DNA from: CAZFLM01 sp964519955
GTDB taxonomy: Bacteria > Armatimonadota > Chthonomonadetes > Chthonomonadales > CAJBBX01
Assembly: GCA_964519955.1 (NCBI GenBank)
Contig: CAZFLM010000022.1
Coordinates: 21,414-85,413, forward strand
Reading direction: 5' to 3'
Length of the DNA: 64,000 bases
A program made the translations under genes and the position numbers. The notes beneath the pieces were generated by a model. It worked only from the letters and a program-made list of their open reading frames with translations, was not told where the DNA came from and ran no database searches. Of the stretch, positions 43,330 through 50,965 are shown in pieces (within the stretch, counting starts at the first letter, position 1; each line of letters begins with the position of its first letter).

Positions 43330-44471
43330 GAGTCGTCGTCACGGGAGGCGGCACGGGGGGGCACATCTCCCCGGCCATCGCCGTCGCGGAAGCCGTCCGC
43401 CGCCGCGACCCCGACGCGCAGATCCGCTACTTCGGCGGCCGCGCCGGGCTCGAAGCCACCCTGGTGCCTGAGAGTGGGCTGGAGTTCGTCGGCGTCACCT
43501 CGCGCAAGCTCCGCAAGCTGGTCCACCCCAGCACCGTCGGCGTCGCCTTCGCCCTGCTTCGCGGCTACCGCGAGGCTGCCGCCGCCATGCGCGCGTTCGA
43601 CCCGCAGGTGGTCGTCAGCACCGGCGGCTACGTGGCGGCCGCAACGGCCATCGCCGCGGCGCGCCAGGGCCGGCCCACCATCATCCAGGCCCAGGACGCG
43701 GTGCCCGGTCGAACCAACCTCCGCCTCGTGCGCTGGGCCACGCGGGTCTGCGTCTGGTACGACGAGACCGGCCGCTCGTTCCCCGCGGAGAAGGTCGTCC
43801 AGACCGGCGTGCCCCTTCGCGCCAGCATCCTGCGCCGCGTCGGCGTGACGGAGGCGAGGCGCTCGCTCGGCCTCGATCCCGATCGCTTCACGCTGCTGGT
43901 GGTCGGGGGCAGCCAGGGCGCCCAGCGCCTCAACGAGATCGTGCTCGGCGCCGCCGACACGCTGATGTCCGGGCACGCGCCCATACAGATCGTCCACCAG
44001 GTGGGAGCGAGGAACCTCGAGAGCGTCATCGCCAGTGCGGCGCACGTCCTCGTGCCGGACGCCGCAGAGGCCCTTGGCGCGCTGGCCGCGCGCGGGTATC
44101 ATCCTCGTGGTTTCCTTTCGGCCGACCAGATTGCAGCCGCCTACGAGTCGGCCGATGTCATCGTCTGCCGCTGCGGCATCTCCACGCTCGCGGAGGTCGC
44201 GGCCTACGGCATTCCCGCCCTGATGGTGCCGCTGCCCACGTCGTATGCGGATCACCAGACCGCCAACGCGCGGGGGCTGGAGCGCCGGGGCGGGGGCTTG
44301 CTGCTGCCGCAGGGCGAGTTGACCGCCGGGCGCCTCGCCGACGAGGTGCGCGGCCTGCAGGACGATGGCGCCAGGTGCGCGGCGATGGCGGCGGCGAGCA
44401 AAGCCGCCGGCAGGCCGGATGCGGCGGACCGGGTGGCCGAGATCGCAATGGAACTGGCTGCGGGACGGTAG
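43326..44471 (+). CDS. murG: UDP-GlcNAc lipid I transferase MurG
   Basis: Makes lipid II from lipid I on the inner membrane face. The 381-residue GT-B protein begins MRVVVTGGGTGGHISPAIAV with VVVSTGGYVAAATAIAAAR and IIQAQDAVPGRTNLRLVRW in the N-domain. The C-domain has LLVVGGSQGAQRLNEIVLGA and VIVCRCGISTLAEVAAYG. It overlaps ftsW by ATGA and is followed after 3 bases by murC. Confidence 0.95.
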   Translation: MRVVVTGGGTGGHISPAIAVAEAVRRRDPDAQIRYFGGRAGLEATLVPESGLEFVGVTSRKLRKLVHPSTVGVAFALLRGYREAAAAMRAFDPQVVVSTGGYVAAATAIAAARQGRPTIIQAQDAVPGRTNLRLVRWATRVCVWYDETGRSFPAEKVVQTGVPLRASILRRVGVTEARRSLGLDPDRFTLLVVGGSQGAQRLNEIVLGAADTLMSGHAPIQIVHQVGARNLESVIASAAHVLVPDAAEALGALAARGYHPRGFLSADQIAAAYESADVIVCRCGISTLAEVAAYGIPALMVPLPTSYADHQTANARGLERRGGGLLLPQGELTAGRLADEVRGLQDDGARCAAMAAASKAAGRPDAADRVAEIAMELAAGR

Positions 44472-44474
44472 GGT

Positions 44475-45869
44475 ATGGAGCACATTCACTACATCGGCAT
44501 CGGCGGAGCGCGCATGAGCGCCCTGGCCCAGGTAGCTGCGGAGCGCGGAGCGCGCGTGTCGGGCTCCGATACGGCAGAGAGCGCGGCGACGCGCCGGCTC
44601 GCGGCCATCGGCGTCACGGTCTACCACACCCAGGCCGCCGCGAACATCGACCAAGAGCAGCCGGACCTGGTGGTCTACACGGCGGCCATCCACCCGGACA
44701 ACCCGGAGTTCGCGCGCGCCGTCGAGCTGGGCATCCCGATGGTCACCGGCGCCGAGGTCCTCGGGCGCACGCTCGACGGCTACTCGGGTCCGCGCGTCGC
44801 GGTCGGCGGCAGCCACGGCAAGACGACCACCACCGCCATGACGTGGGAGGTCCTGCGCCGCGGCAGCCTGGATCCCACGCTCTACGTCGGCGGCGACTAC
44901 GCGCCCGTCGGCGGCAATGTGAAGGTCGGCCAGAGCGGCGCGATCGTCATCGAGGCCTGCGAAGCCTACGACTCGTTCCTCGAGTTCGCCTCCGACATCG
45001 CCATCGTCACGAGCGTCGAGGCCGACCATCTGGACTACTTCGGCACGCTGGACCGGCTGGAGGCCAGCTTCCGCCAGTTCCTCGGCAAATCGTCTGCCTG
45101 CGTCTACTGCGCCGACGACCCGGGCGCCTGCCGCGTCGCCGAGGCCGTCGACATCCGCCGCCTCCCGTACGGCCTGGAGCCGCACGGCGACGACTGCGTG
45201 TGGGGCGAGATCGAGCCGTCCGACGACACGGAGCAGACGGTCGTTCGCATTCGCCGCCGCCAGCCCGGCCAGCCGGACGCGGAGGTCTGCCGCTTGCGCC
45301 TGGGCGTGCCGGGCATCCACAACGTGCGCAACGCGGTCGCCGCGGTCGCCGCTGGCCTCGTGGCGGGCGTCGCCACGGTGTCGGACGACGTGCTCGCAGC
45401 CTTCCGCGGGGTGGGGCGGCGGTTCGAGCTGCTGGGTGAGGTCGGCGGCATCACGGTCGTCGACGATTACGCCCACCATCCGTCCGAGATCCGCGCCACT
45501 ATCCAGGCCGCCCGCTCGCGCTACCCGGGGCGGCGCCTGGTCGTCCTGTTCCAGCCGCACCTCTACAGCCGCACGCGCGACCTGATGGACGAGTTCGCGG
45601 CCGAGCTGTCGCAGGCGGATCTTGTCCTGCTGAACGACATCTACCCCGCCCGCGAGGCGCCCATCCCCGGCGTACGCGTGCCGGACCTGGTTCAGCGGAT
45701 CGCCACGCTCGCGCCCGAGAAGACGGTGCTCTTCCTGCCGACCCACGACGATGCGCTCGAAGGCCTGCGCTGGGTGACCCGCAGCGGCGACGTGGCCTTC
45801 GTCATGGGCGCGGGCGACGTCCGCGAGATCGGCGAGCGGTTCGTCGGCGGATGCGCGGCAGCGCTCTAG
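44475..45869 (+). CDS. murC: UDP-MurNAc:L-alanine ligase MurC
   Basis: Adds the first stem-peptide residue. The 464-residue protein opens EHIHYIGIGGARMSALAQVA, has the ATP site VAVGGSHGKTTTTAMTWEVL, then EACEAYDSFLEF, SVEADHLDYFG and VVDDYAHHPSEIRATIQAAR with FQPHLYSRTRDLMDEF. Length is normal. murB, often next, is absent; a repeat-bearing spacer and ftsQ follow. Confidence 0.95.
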   Translation: MEHIHYIGIGGARMSALAQVAAERGARVSGSDTAESAATRRLAAIGVTVYHTQAAANIDQEQPDLVVYTAAIHPDNPEFARAVELGIPMVTGAEVLGRTLDGYSGPRVAVGGSHGKTTTTAMTWEVLRRGSLDPTLYVGGDYAPVGGNVKVGQSGAIVIEACEAYDSFLEFASDIAIVTSVEADHLDYFGTLDRLEASFRQFLGKSSACVYCADDPGACRVAEAVDIRRLPYGLEPHGDDCVWGEIEPSDDTEQTVVRIRRRQPGQPDAEVCRLRLGVPGIHNVRNAVAAVAAGLVAGVATVSDDVLAAFRGVGRRFELLGEVGGITVVDDYAHHPSEIRATIQAARSRYPGRRLVVLFQPHLYSRTRDLMDEFAAELSQADLVLLNDIYPAREAPIPGVRVPDLVQRIATLAPEKTVLFLPTHDDALEGLRWVTRSGDVAFVMGAGDVREIGERFVGGCAAAL

Positions 45870-45880
45870 CCTCGATCGCG

Positions 45881-45942
45881 TACGAGCGCCGTGGTGGGAT
45901 GGGCCTCCGTGCCCGTCGAGCGCGACGCATAGATCGACGAGG
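45881..45942 (+). repeat. Dispersed hairpin repeat copy between murC and ftsQ
   Basis: ACGAGCGCCGTGGTGGGATG, GGCCTCCGTGCCCGTCG, AGCGCGACGCATAGATCGAC: a well-preserved long form filling most of the 91-bp murC-ftsQ spacer. Confidence 0.88.
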
Positions 45943-45960
45943 CTGGCACGGGAGCCCAGG

Positions 45961-46869
45961 ATGCGCACGACCCGGAGACCGAGACCGCGACCCAACCAGG
46001 GCTACGTGCTCCCCACCCAGCACGAGGCCTTCGCCGCAGTGCGCCAGCGCCCGACCGGGGAGTCGGCCCGGGCGATGCGCCGCCGCATCCTCTGGCTCCT
46101 GGGTCTTGCCGCCGTGCTCACCGTGTCCGCCGCCGTGTTCGCCTGCCCGGCCCTCGACGTGCGGCGCGTGGAGGTCCAGGGCCTCGCCGGGTTCCTGCCG
46201 CACGAGGCCGCCGCCATCCTCCGCGACTCCGCTCTGCCCAGCCGCACCAGCTACGTCCGGCTTCCCGCCGCCGATGTGCGCCGCCGCCTGGAGCGCCAGC
46301 CCTGGGTCGCCGCCGCCACCGTCAAGCGCGGCTGGCCGACCACCGTCCGCGTCGCCGTTCGCCCGCGCATCCCCGTGGTGGACCTCCAGAAGGACGGCGC
46401 GACCTGGCAGCTCGATGCCTCGGCGACCCCGATCCGCACCATCGCCGCGCCCGCCGGCCGGCCCGTTCTGACCAGCGCCAATGTCGTCGACATCAAGGCC
46501 GGACAGCGCCTCTCGGACCCCGAAACGCAGGAAGCGGTCCACCTTGTCGCCAATGGTGGTATCCCCGACGCCCCACGGATCGCCAAAATCGTGGTTGACC
46601 CGTCTGGTGAATTGTGCTTAAATATGGTTGACGGCGTCACCGTACAACTCGGGCACGTCGAGGGATTGCGCGACAAGCTGGCACTGGTGCGGCGCATCTA
46701 CCGCTCCGATCGCGCGATAGCGGCAACCGTCGCGACGATCAGTGTGCGGTACCCGCAGGCGCCGGTGTGTACGTTGCGGAAGCCGACGTCCGATACGTCC
46801 CCTTCGGCTGCGGCGACGGTATCGCGGAACCGTCGCGCCCAGTCGCCCTCCACCGCGAAGACGCCGTAG
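45961..46869 (+). CDS. ftsQ: Cell division protein FtsQ/DivIB
   Basis: A 302-residue bitopic protein with a basic cytoplasmic N-terminus (~45 residues) and one membrane span (RILWLLGLAAVLTVSAAVFA). The POTRA domain follows (DVRRVEVQGLAGFLPHEAAA, RLERQPWVAAATVKRGWPTT), then the FtsQ/DivIB beta domain. It forms the division trimer with FtsL. The Ser/Thr/Arg-rich C-terminal ~30 residues look disordered. GGGAG precedes the ATG. A possible internal promoter lies at 46595-46624. Confidence 0.9.
   Translation: MRTTRRPRPRPNQGYVLPTQHEAFAAVRQRPTGESARAMRRRILWLLGLAAVLTVSAAVFACPALDVRRVEVQGLAGFLPHEAAAILRDSALPSRTSYVRLPAADVRRRLERQPWVAAATVKRGWPTTVRVAVRPRIPVVDLQKDGATWQLDASATPIRTIAAPAGRPVLTSANVVDIKAGQRLSDPETQEAVHLVANGGIPDAPRIAKIVVDPSGELCLNMVDGVTVQLGHVEGLRDKLALVRRIYRSDRAIAATVATISVRYPQAPVCTLRKPTSDTSPSAAATVSRNRRAQSPSTAKTP
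46595..46624 (+). promoter_or_regulatory. Possible internal promoter in ftsQ
   Basis: TTGACC (46595-46600), then TTAAAT with a 17-base spacer or TAAATA with 18, inside an unusually AT-rich patch of the ftsQ coding region. It could feed DUF881, sbp, ftsA and ftsZ. The -10 match is moderate. Confidence 0.4.
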
Positions 46870-46916
46870 CGTCAGCGGTCCTCATAGGCGTACACTCGCC
46901 AGAAGTAGTCGCGACA

Positions 46917-47699
46917 ATGAACGTCTTTTCGTCCGGTCGCCGGAACCAGCCCTGGGTGTGGCAGGTGACGGGGCTTTGCTTTATCTTGGGGTTCCTGCTA
47001 GCGGGCTCCGTGCAGACCGTAACCACCATCCGGCGCGCAGGCTCCGGGGCGGTGCGTGTCGGCGTACCTCCGAGCGGAGCTACCGTCTCGCTCGCCAAGG
47101 CGCGCGACATGGAGAAAGAGATCCTGTCGCTGCGCGAGCAGAAGACCAAGCTGGAGAGCACGCTGGCGCAGGGCACGGGCGAGGCGAAGGCGCTCAACGA
47201 GGAGCTGCAGAAGGTCAAGCTTCTGGCGGGCCTTACGCCGGTGAAGGGCGTCGGCATCGTGCTGACGCTGCAGGACAGCAAGAAAGGCCCGCCCTCGAAC
47301 CGTATCGCGGAGCGCGACAAGTACACCATTCACGACCTCGACCTGCAGCAGGCGGTCAACGAACTGGGCGCCAGCGGGGCCGAGGCCATTGCCATCAATG
47401 GACAGCGCGTCATCGGGCGGACGGCCATCCGATGCGTCGGTCCCACGATCCAGGTGAACAGCGTGCCGCTCTCGCCGCCGTTCCAGGTCCGCGCGATCGG
47501 CGACCCCGGCACCCTGATGGGCGGTCTCAACCTGCGGTGGGGCCTGCTCGACGAGATGCGGCGGTACGATCCGGAGATGTGCAGCATCACCAAGTACGAG
47601 AAGGGGCACGAACTCGTGCTTCCGGCCTACACCGGCAACACGGACGTGCGCCACGCTCAGTTGGCTCGTGAGGACGAGAGCGAGAAGGGGGCGAACTGA
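46917..47699 (+). CDS. DUF881 (YlxW/YlxX-like) protein
   Basis: A 260-residue membrane-anchored protein. The span is WVWQVTGLCFILGFLLAGSV, followed by a coiled coil (ARDMEKEILSLREQKTKLES). The DUF881 domain follows, with VKGVGIVLTLQDSKKG, HDLDLQQAVNELGASGAEAI and AINGQRVIGRTAIRCVG. In Bacillus-like and actinobacterial genomes such genes lie between divIB/ftsQ and sbp; the function is unknown. ATG at 46917 gives a normal anchor; the open frame further upstream overlaps ftsQ and is not needed. Confidence 0.9.
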   Translation: MNVFSSGRRNQPWVWQVTGLCFILGFLLAGSVQTVTTIRRAGSGAVRVGVPPSGATVSLAKARDMEKEILSLREQKTKLESTLAQGTGEAKALNEELQKVKLLAGLTPVKGVGIVLTLQDSKKGPPSNRIAERDKYTIHDLDLQQAVNELGASGAEAIAINGQRVIGRTAIRCVGPTIQVNSVPLSPPFQVRAIGDPGTLMGGLNLRWGLLDEMRRYDPEMCSITKYEKGHELVLPAYTGNTDVRHAQLAREDESEKGAN

Positions 47700-48091
47700 T
47701 GGGCTGGATTCCCTTCTTGGGCCTCGTAGCGGGTATCGTGAGCGGGCTCTTCATCTTCGGGTCCGTGCACATCTCGGGCGACCTGGCAAGCGTCTACGCG
47801 CCATACTTGTCGCTGGCGACGTTGGCGGGCCTCGACACGGTCCTCGGCGGCATCCGAGCCGGCATCGACGGCAGGTTCCAGGACGACGTCTTCGCCAGTG
47901 GTTTCATCCTGAACACGCTGCTCGCGGCCTTCCTGGCCTATCTGGGCGATCGGATCGGCGTGGACCTGTTCCTGGCCGCAGTCGTCGCGCTGGGGAGCCG
48001 GGTGTTTCTGAATCTGTCGCTCATTCGCCGCCACTACTTGGCCCGGATGGCGCTGCGGAAGCGCAAAGACGCGCCGCCCGCGCAAGCGTGA
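47699..48091 (+). CDS. sbp: Small basic protein Sbp (DUF1290)
   Basis: A 130-residue protein with three membrane helices, basic at its C-terminus, with the family's VYAPYLSLATLAGLDTVLGG and GFILNTLLAAFLAYLGDRIG. Known from Bacillus-like and actinobacterial division clusters, role undefined. The start overlaps the DUF881 stop by one base (TGATG). The start of ftsA is 41 bases further on. Confidence 0.92.
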   Translation: MGWIPFLGLVAGIVSGLFIFGSVHISGDLASVYAPYLSLATLAGLDTVLGGIRAGIDGRFQDDVFASGFILNTLLAAFLAYLGDRIGVDLFLAAVVALGSRVFLNLSLIRRHYLARMALRKRKDAPPAQA

Positions 48092-48131
48092 CATGCGGCC
48101 GGTCTGAGTGGACCATCGGCAGGAGAGGGCG

Positions 48132-49373
48132 TTGACCAAGAACGACTTATACGCTGGACTGGATATCGGCACCACCAAGGTCTGCTGCGTCGCCGCGGAA
48201 TGCGGCGATGACGGCCAGGTCCTCATTAGCGGCGTAGGGCTGAGCCCGTCGACGGGCCTCAAGCGCGGCGTGGTGGTCGACATCGAAGCGACCACGCGCG
48301 CCGTCGAGGATGCCGTGGCGCGAGCGTCTCAGCAGGCAGGCCGCGCCATCACCTCCCTGTTCGTGGGCGTCACCGGCGAGCACATCAAGTCGCTCAACTC
48401 GAAGGGCGTCACCGCCATCACGCACCCGGACCGCGAGATCACGGAGGAGGATCGCGAGCGGGCGCACCAGCAGTCCCGCGTCATCGTCATCCCGCCGGAC
48501 CGCGTCATCCTGCATGCCATCCCGCGCTCGTACTCCATCGACGGGCAGAACGGCATCCGCCAGCCGGTGGGCATGACGGGCACGCGCCTGGAGGTCGAGA
48601 CGCACATCGTGACGGGAGCGCACACGTTCCTCGACAACGTACGCAAGTGCGTGTCCCGCGCCGGCTTCACCCTCAACGAGATGGTGCTGGAGCCCATCGC
48701 CGCCGGCGAGGCGGTCATCGGCGAGAACGAGAAGGACCTCGGCGTCTGCCTGGTGGACATCGGGGGAGGCACCACCGATATCGCTGTCTTCCAAGAGGGC
48801 AACATCTTCTACTCGGCGGTCATCCCGGTCGGCGGCAACCACGTGACGAACGACATCGCCCAGCTCCTGCGCGTGACGACCGACGAGGCCGAGAGGCTCA
48901 AGATCAGCTACGGCAATGCGCTCTCCATGCTCGTCGGCGAGAACGACAGCGTGCCGGTCGTGCAGATCGGGCGGACCGAGCCGAGGCCGCTGAAACAGCG
49001 CGCGTTGTGCGAGATCGTTGAGGCCAGGATGCAGGAGCTATTCCAGCTCGTGCAGAAAGAGATCGCACGCGCCGGCTGCGCGGGCAAGATCGCGGCCGGA
49101 GTTGTGCTGACGGGCGGCGGAAGCCAGCTCGCCGGCACCATCGAGTGCGCCAACGAGATTATGAGGGTGCCCGTGCGGTTGGGGCGCCCGTCAGGCGTCT
49201 TGGGGCTGGCCGATGTGGTCTACAGCCCGGTGTTCGCCACCGCGGTCGGGCTGGTGCAGTACGGCGTGCGAGCGTACCGGCAGGTGCACTACCGCGAGAC
49301 AGCCTCTCACGGGGCGTGGGGAGCGGCCAAACAGGGCATCGGCAAGATCTGGGGCAAGTTCAAGACACACTGA
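48132..49373 (+). CDS. ftsA: Cell division protein FtsA
   Basis: Actin-like protein that ties FtsZ to the membrane. The 413-residue protein has the phosphate-1 motif YAGLDIGTTKVCCVAAECGD, the phosphate-2 LVDIGGGTTDIAVFQEG and the adenosine motif VVLTGGGSQLAGTIE. The C-terminal end KQGIGKIWGKFKTH is an amphipathic helix for membrane binding. TTG at 48132 is chosen because AGGAGAGG lies just upstream; GTG at 48108 is the longer option. A 198-bp spacer with a large hairpin separates it from ftsZ. Confidence 0.95.
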   Translation: MTKNDLYAGLDIGTTKVCCVAAECGDDGQVLISGVGLSPSTGLKRGVVVDIEATTRAVEDAVARASQQAGRAITSLFVGVTGEHIKSLNSKGVTAITHPDREITEEDRERAHQQSRVIVIPPDRVILHAIPRSYSIDGQNGIRQPVGMTGTRLEVETHIVTGAHTFLDNVRKCVSRAGFTLNEMVLEPIAAGEAVIGENEKDLGVCLVDIGGGTTDIAVFQEGNIFYSAVIPVGGNHVTNDIAQLLRVTTDEAERLKISYGNALSMLVGENDSVPVVQIGRTEPRPLKQRALCEIVEARMQELFQLVQKEIARAGCAGKIAAGVVLTGGGSQLAGTIECANEIMRVPVRLGRPSGVLGLADVVYSPVFATAVGLVQYGVRAYRQVHYRETASHGAWGAAKQGIGKIWGKFKTH

Positions 49374-49385
49374 TGTTCGACCGAC

Positions 49386-49430
49386 CGGGCGGGTTCGCGA
49401 GGGAAGTGCCAGGCACTTCGCGACCGCCCG
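49386..49430 (+). terminator. Long imperfect hairpin between ftsA and ftsZ
   Basis: CGGGCGG, TCGCGA and AGTGCC on the left pair with GGCACT, TCGCGA and CCGCCCG on the right, interrupted by small bulges. It begins 13 bases after the ftsA stop. No T-run follows. It may limit read-through or stabilise the ends of the ftsA and ftsZ messages. Confidence 0.55.
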
Positions 49431-49571
49431 CGCCATTCTAGGGGAGCCGCGGGCCGCATGCGGTCCAGCTCCCTCGCCGGTTGAGGGCGGGGCTGCGGAA
49501 ATCCGCCCGGAACGCATACCGGCTCGAAGCACTCATCCGCCACCACACTTTCATTCGGGGGGCATGGGGTC

Positions 49572-50816
49572 ATGGCAGCGCCAACTGGTGGCCGAAACCA
49601 GTTCGAGCCTTACGGCGCCAACATCAAGGTCGTTGGCGTCGGTGGAGGAGGAACCAACGCGGTGAACCGCATGATCGAGGCCGGTCTCAACGGCGTCGAG
49701 TTCATCGCGATGAACACCGACCGTCAGGTCCTCAACGTTTCCTTCGCCACGCACAAGCTCCAGCTCGGCGAGAACCTGACGCGAGGGCTCGGAGCGGGCG
49801 GCAACCCGGAGATCGGCCGCAGCGCAGCCGAGGAGAGCAAGAGCGAGATCAAGCGCGCCATGGAGGGCGCCGACATGGTCTTCGTCACGGCGGGCATGGG
49901 CGGCGGCACCGGCACCGGAGCCGCTCCCGTCATCGCCGAGATCGCCCGCGACCTCGGCGCCCTCACCGTGGCCGTCGTCACCAAGCCCTTCGGCTTCGAG
50001 GGCCCGCGCCGCATGCGGACCGCCGAGGAGGGCATCGACTCGCTGAAGGCCAAGGTGGACACCGTCATCGTGGTGCCGAACGACAAGCTCCTCGCCGTCG
50101 GCGACAAGCGCATGACCCTGGTGGAAGCGTTCAAGGTGGCCGACGACGTCCTTCGGCAAGGCGTCCAGGGCATCTCCGACATCATCACCATCCCCGGCCA
50201 GATCAACGTCGACTTCGCCGACGTCAAGGCGACCATGGAGAACGCCGGCACCGCCCTCATGGGCATCGGCGTGGCGGAAGGCGACCACCGCGCGGTCGAG
50301 GCGGCCCAGGCGGCCATCTCCAGCCCGCTGCTCGAGACCTCCATCGAGGGCGCCGTCCGCGTGCTCATCAACCTGACGTCTGGCCCCGACCTGGCGCTGG
50401 CAGAGGCCAACGAGGCGGCTCAGCTCATCACCCAGATGTGCGACCGCAAGGACGCCAACATCATCTTCGGCTGGGTGCCGGATGCCGGCATGGAGGGCAA
50501 GGTCCGCGTGACCGTGCTCGCTACCGGCTTCGCGAATCGCCCGCAGCCTCAGGTCCATGCCGCTGCCGCTCCGGCCGCCGCGCCGCAGCCGACCGCGAAG
50601 CAGCTCGAGACGCCCACCGTCCTGCGCCAGCCCGCTCCGGCTCCTATCCCGCAGCAGCCGTCGCCGCAGCCGCAGGCCGTCGCCGCCCCGATGCCGCCCA
50701 TGTCCACCCAGCCGGTTGCCACCCAGCAGATGGAGGAGGAGCAGGCCGCCGAAGTGCCGCTCAAGGCCATCAACACCGACGACCTGGACATCCCGGCCTT
50801 CCTGCGCCGCCGCTGA
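49572..50816 (+). CDS. ftsZ: Cell division GTPase FtsZ
   Basis: Tubulin-like ring protein of 414 residues. It has IKVVGVGGGGTNAVNRMIEA, the GTP motif GGGTGTG at 110-116 and NVDFADVKATMENAGTALMG. A ~70-residue Pro/Gln/Ala-rich linker leads to the C-terminal docking peptide DLDIPAFLRRR, which binds FtsA and other partners. No strong ribosome binding site precedes the ATG. A terminator follows at 50844. Confidence 0.97.
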   Translation: MAAPTGGRNQFEPYGANIKVVGVGGGGTNAVNRMIEAGLNGVEFIAMNTDRQVLNVSFATHKLQLGENLTRGLGAGGNPEIGRSAAEESKSEIKRAMEGADMVFVTAGMGGGTGTGAAPVIAEIARDLGALTVAVVTKPFGFEGPRRMRTAEEGIDSLKAKVDTVIVVPNDKLLAVGDKRMTLVEAFKVADDVLRQGVQGISDIITIPGQINVDFADVKATMENAGTALMGIGVAEGDHRAVEAAQAAISSPLLETSIEGAVRVLINLTSGPDLALAEANEAAQLITQMCDRKDANIIFGWVPDAGMEGKVRVTVLATGFANRPQPQVHAAAAPAAAPQPTAKQLETPTVLRQPAPAPIPQQPSPQPQAVAAPMPPMSTQPVATQQMEEEQAAEVPLKAINTDDLDIPAFLRRR

Positions 50817-50843
50817 GCGCGGTCGCAACCAGTCCAGACAACA

Positions 50844-50873
50844 AAGAAGGGGCGCCCCGCGGCGCCCCTTCTT
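50844..50873 (+). terminator. Terminator after ftsZ
   Basis: AAGAAGGGGCGCC (50844-50856), loop CCGC, GGCGCCCCTTCTT (50861-50873): a perfect 13-bp stem ending in a pyrimidine-rich arm, 27 bases after the ftsZ stop. It closes the division cluster and, being symmetrical, may also serve the convergent pgi gene. Confidence 0.85.
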
Positions 50874-50883
50874 CATATCGACA

Positions 50884-50965
50884 TGGCGACAGGCCTCCGT
50901 GCCCGTGCAACGCATCTGCGCCGTGGTGGGATGGGCCTCCGTGCCCGTCCTGTACCACCTCGGCC
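50884..50965 (+). repeat. Two dispersed hairpin repeat copies after ftsZ
   Basis: A diverged copy (GGCGACAGGCCTCCGTGCCC, then GTGCAACGCATC) is followed by a preserved one (GCGCCGTGGTGGGATGGGCC, TCCGTGCCCGTCCTG). They fill the space between the ftsZ terminator and the convergent pgi stop. Confidence 0.85.

Noticed and set aside
43221..45995. A 924-codon open frame on the minus strand across murG and murC
   Set aside because: It is the mirror of two well-identified mur genes and has no recognisable family. It is a composition artefact.
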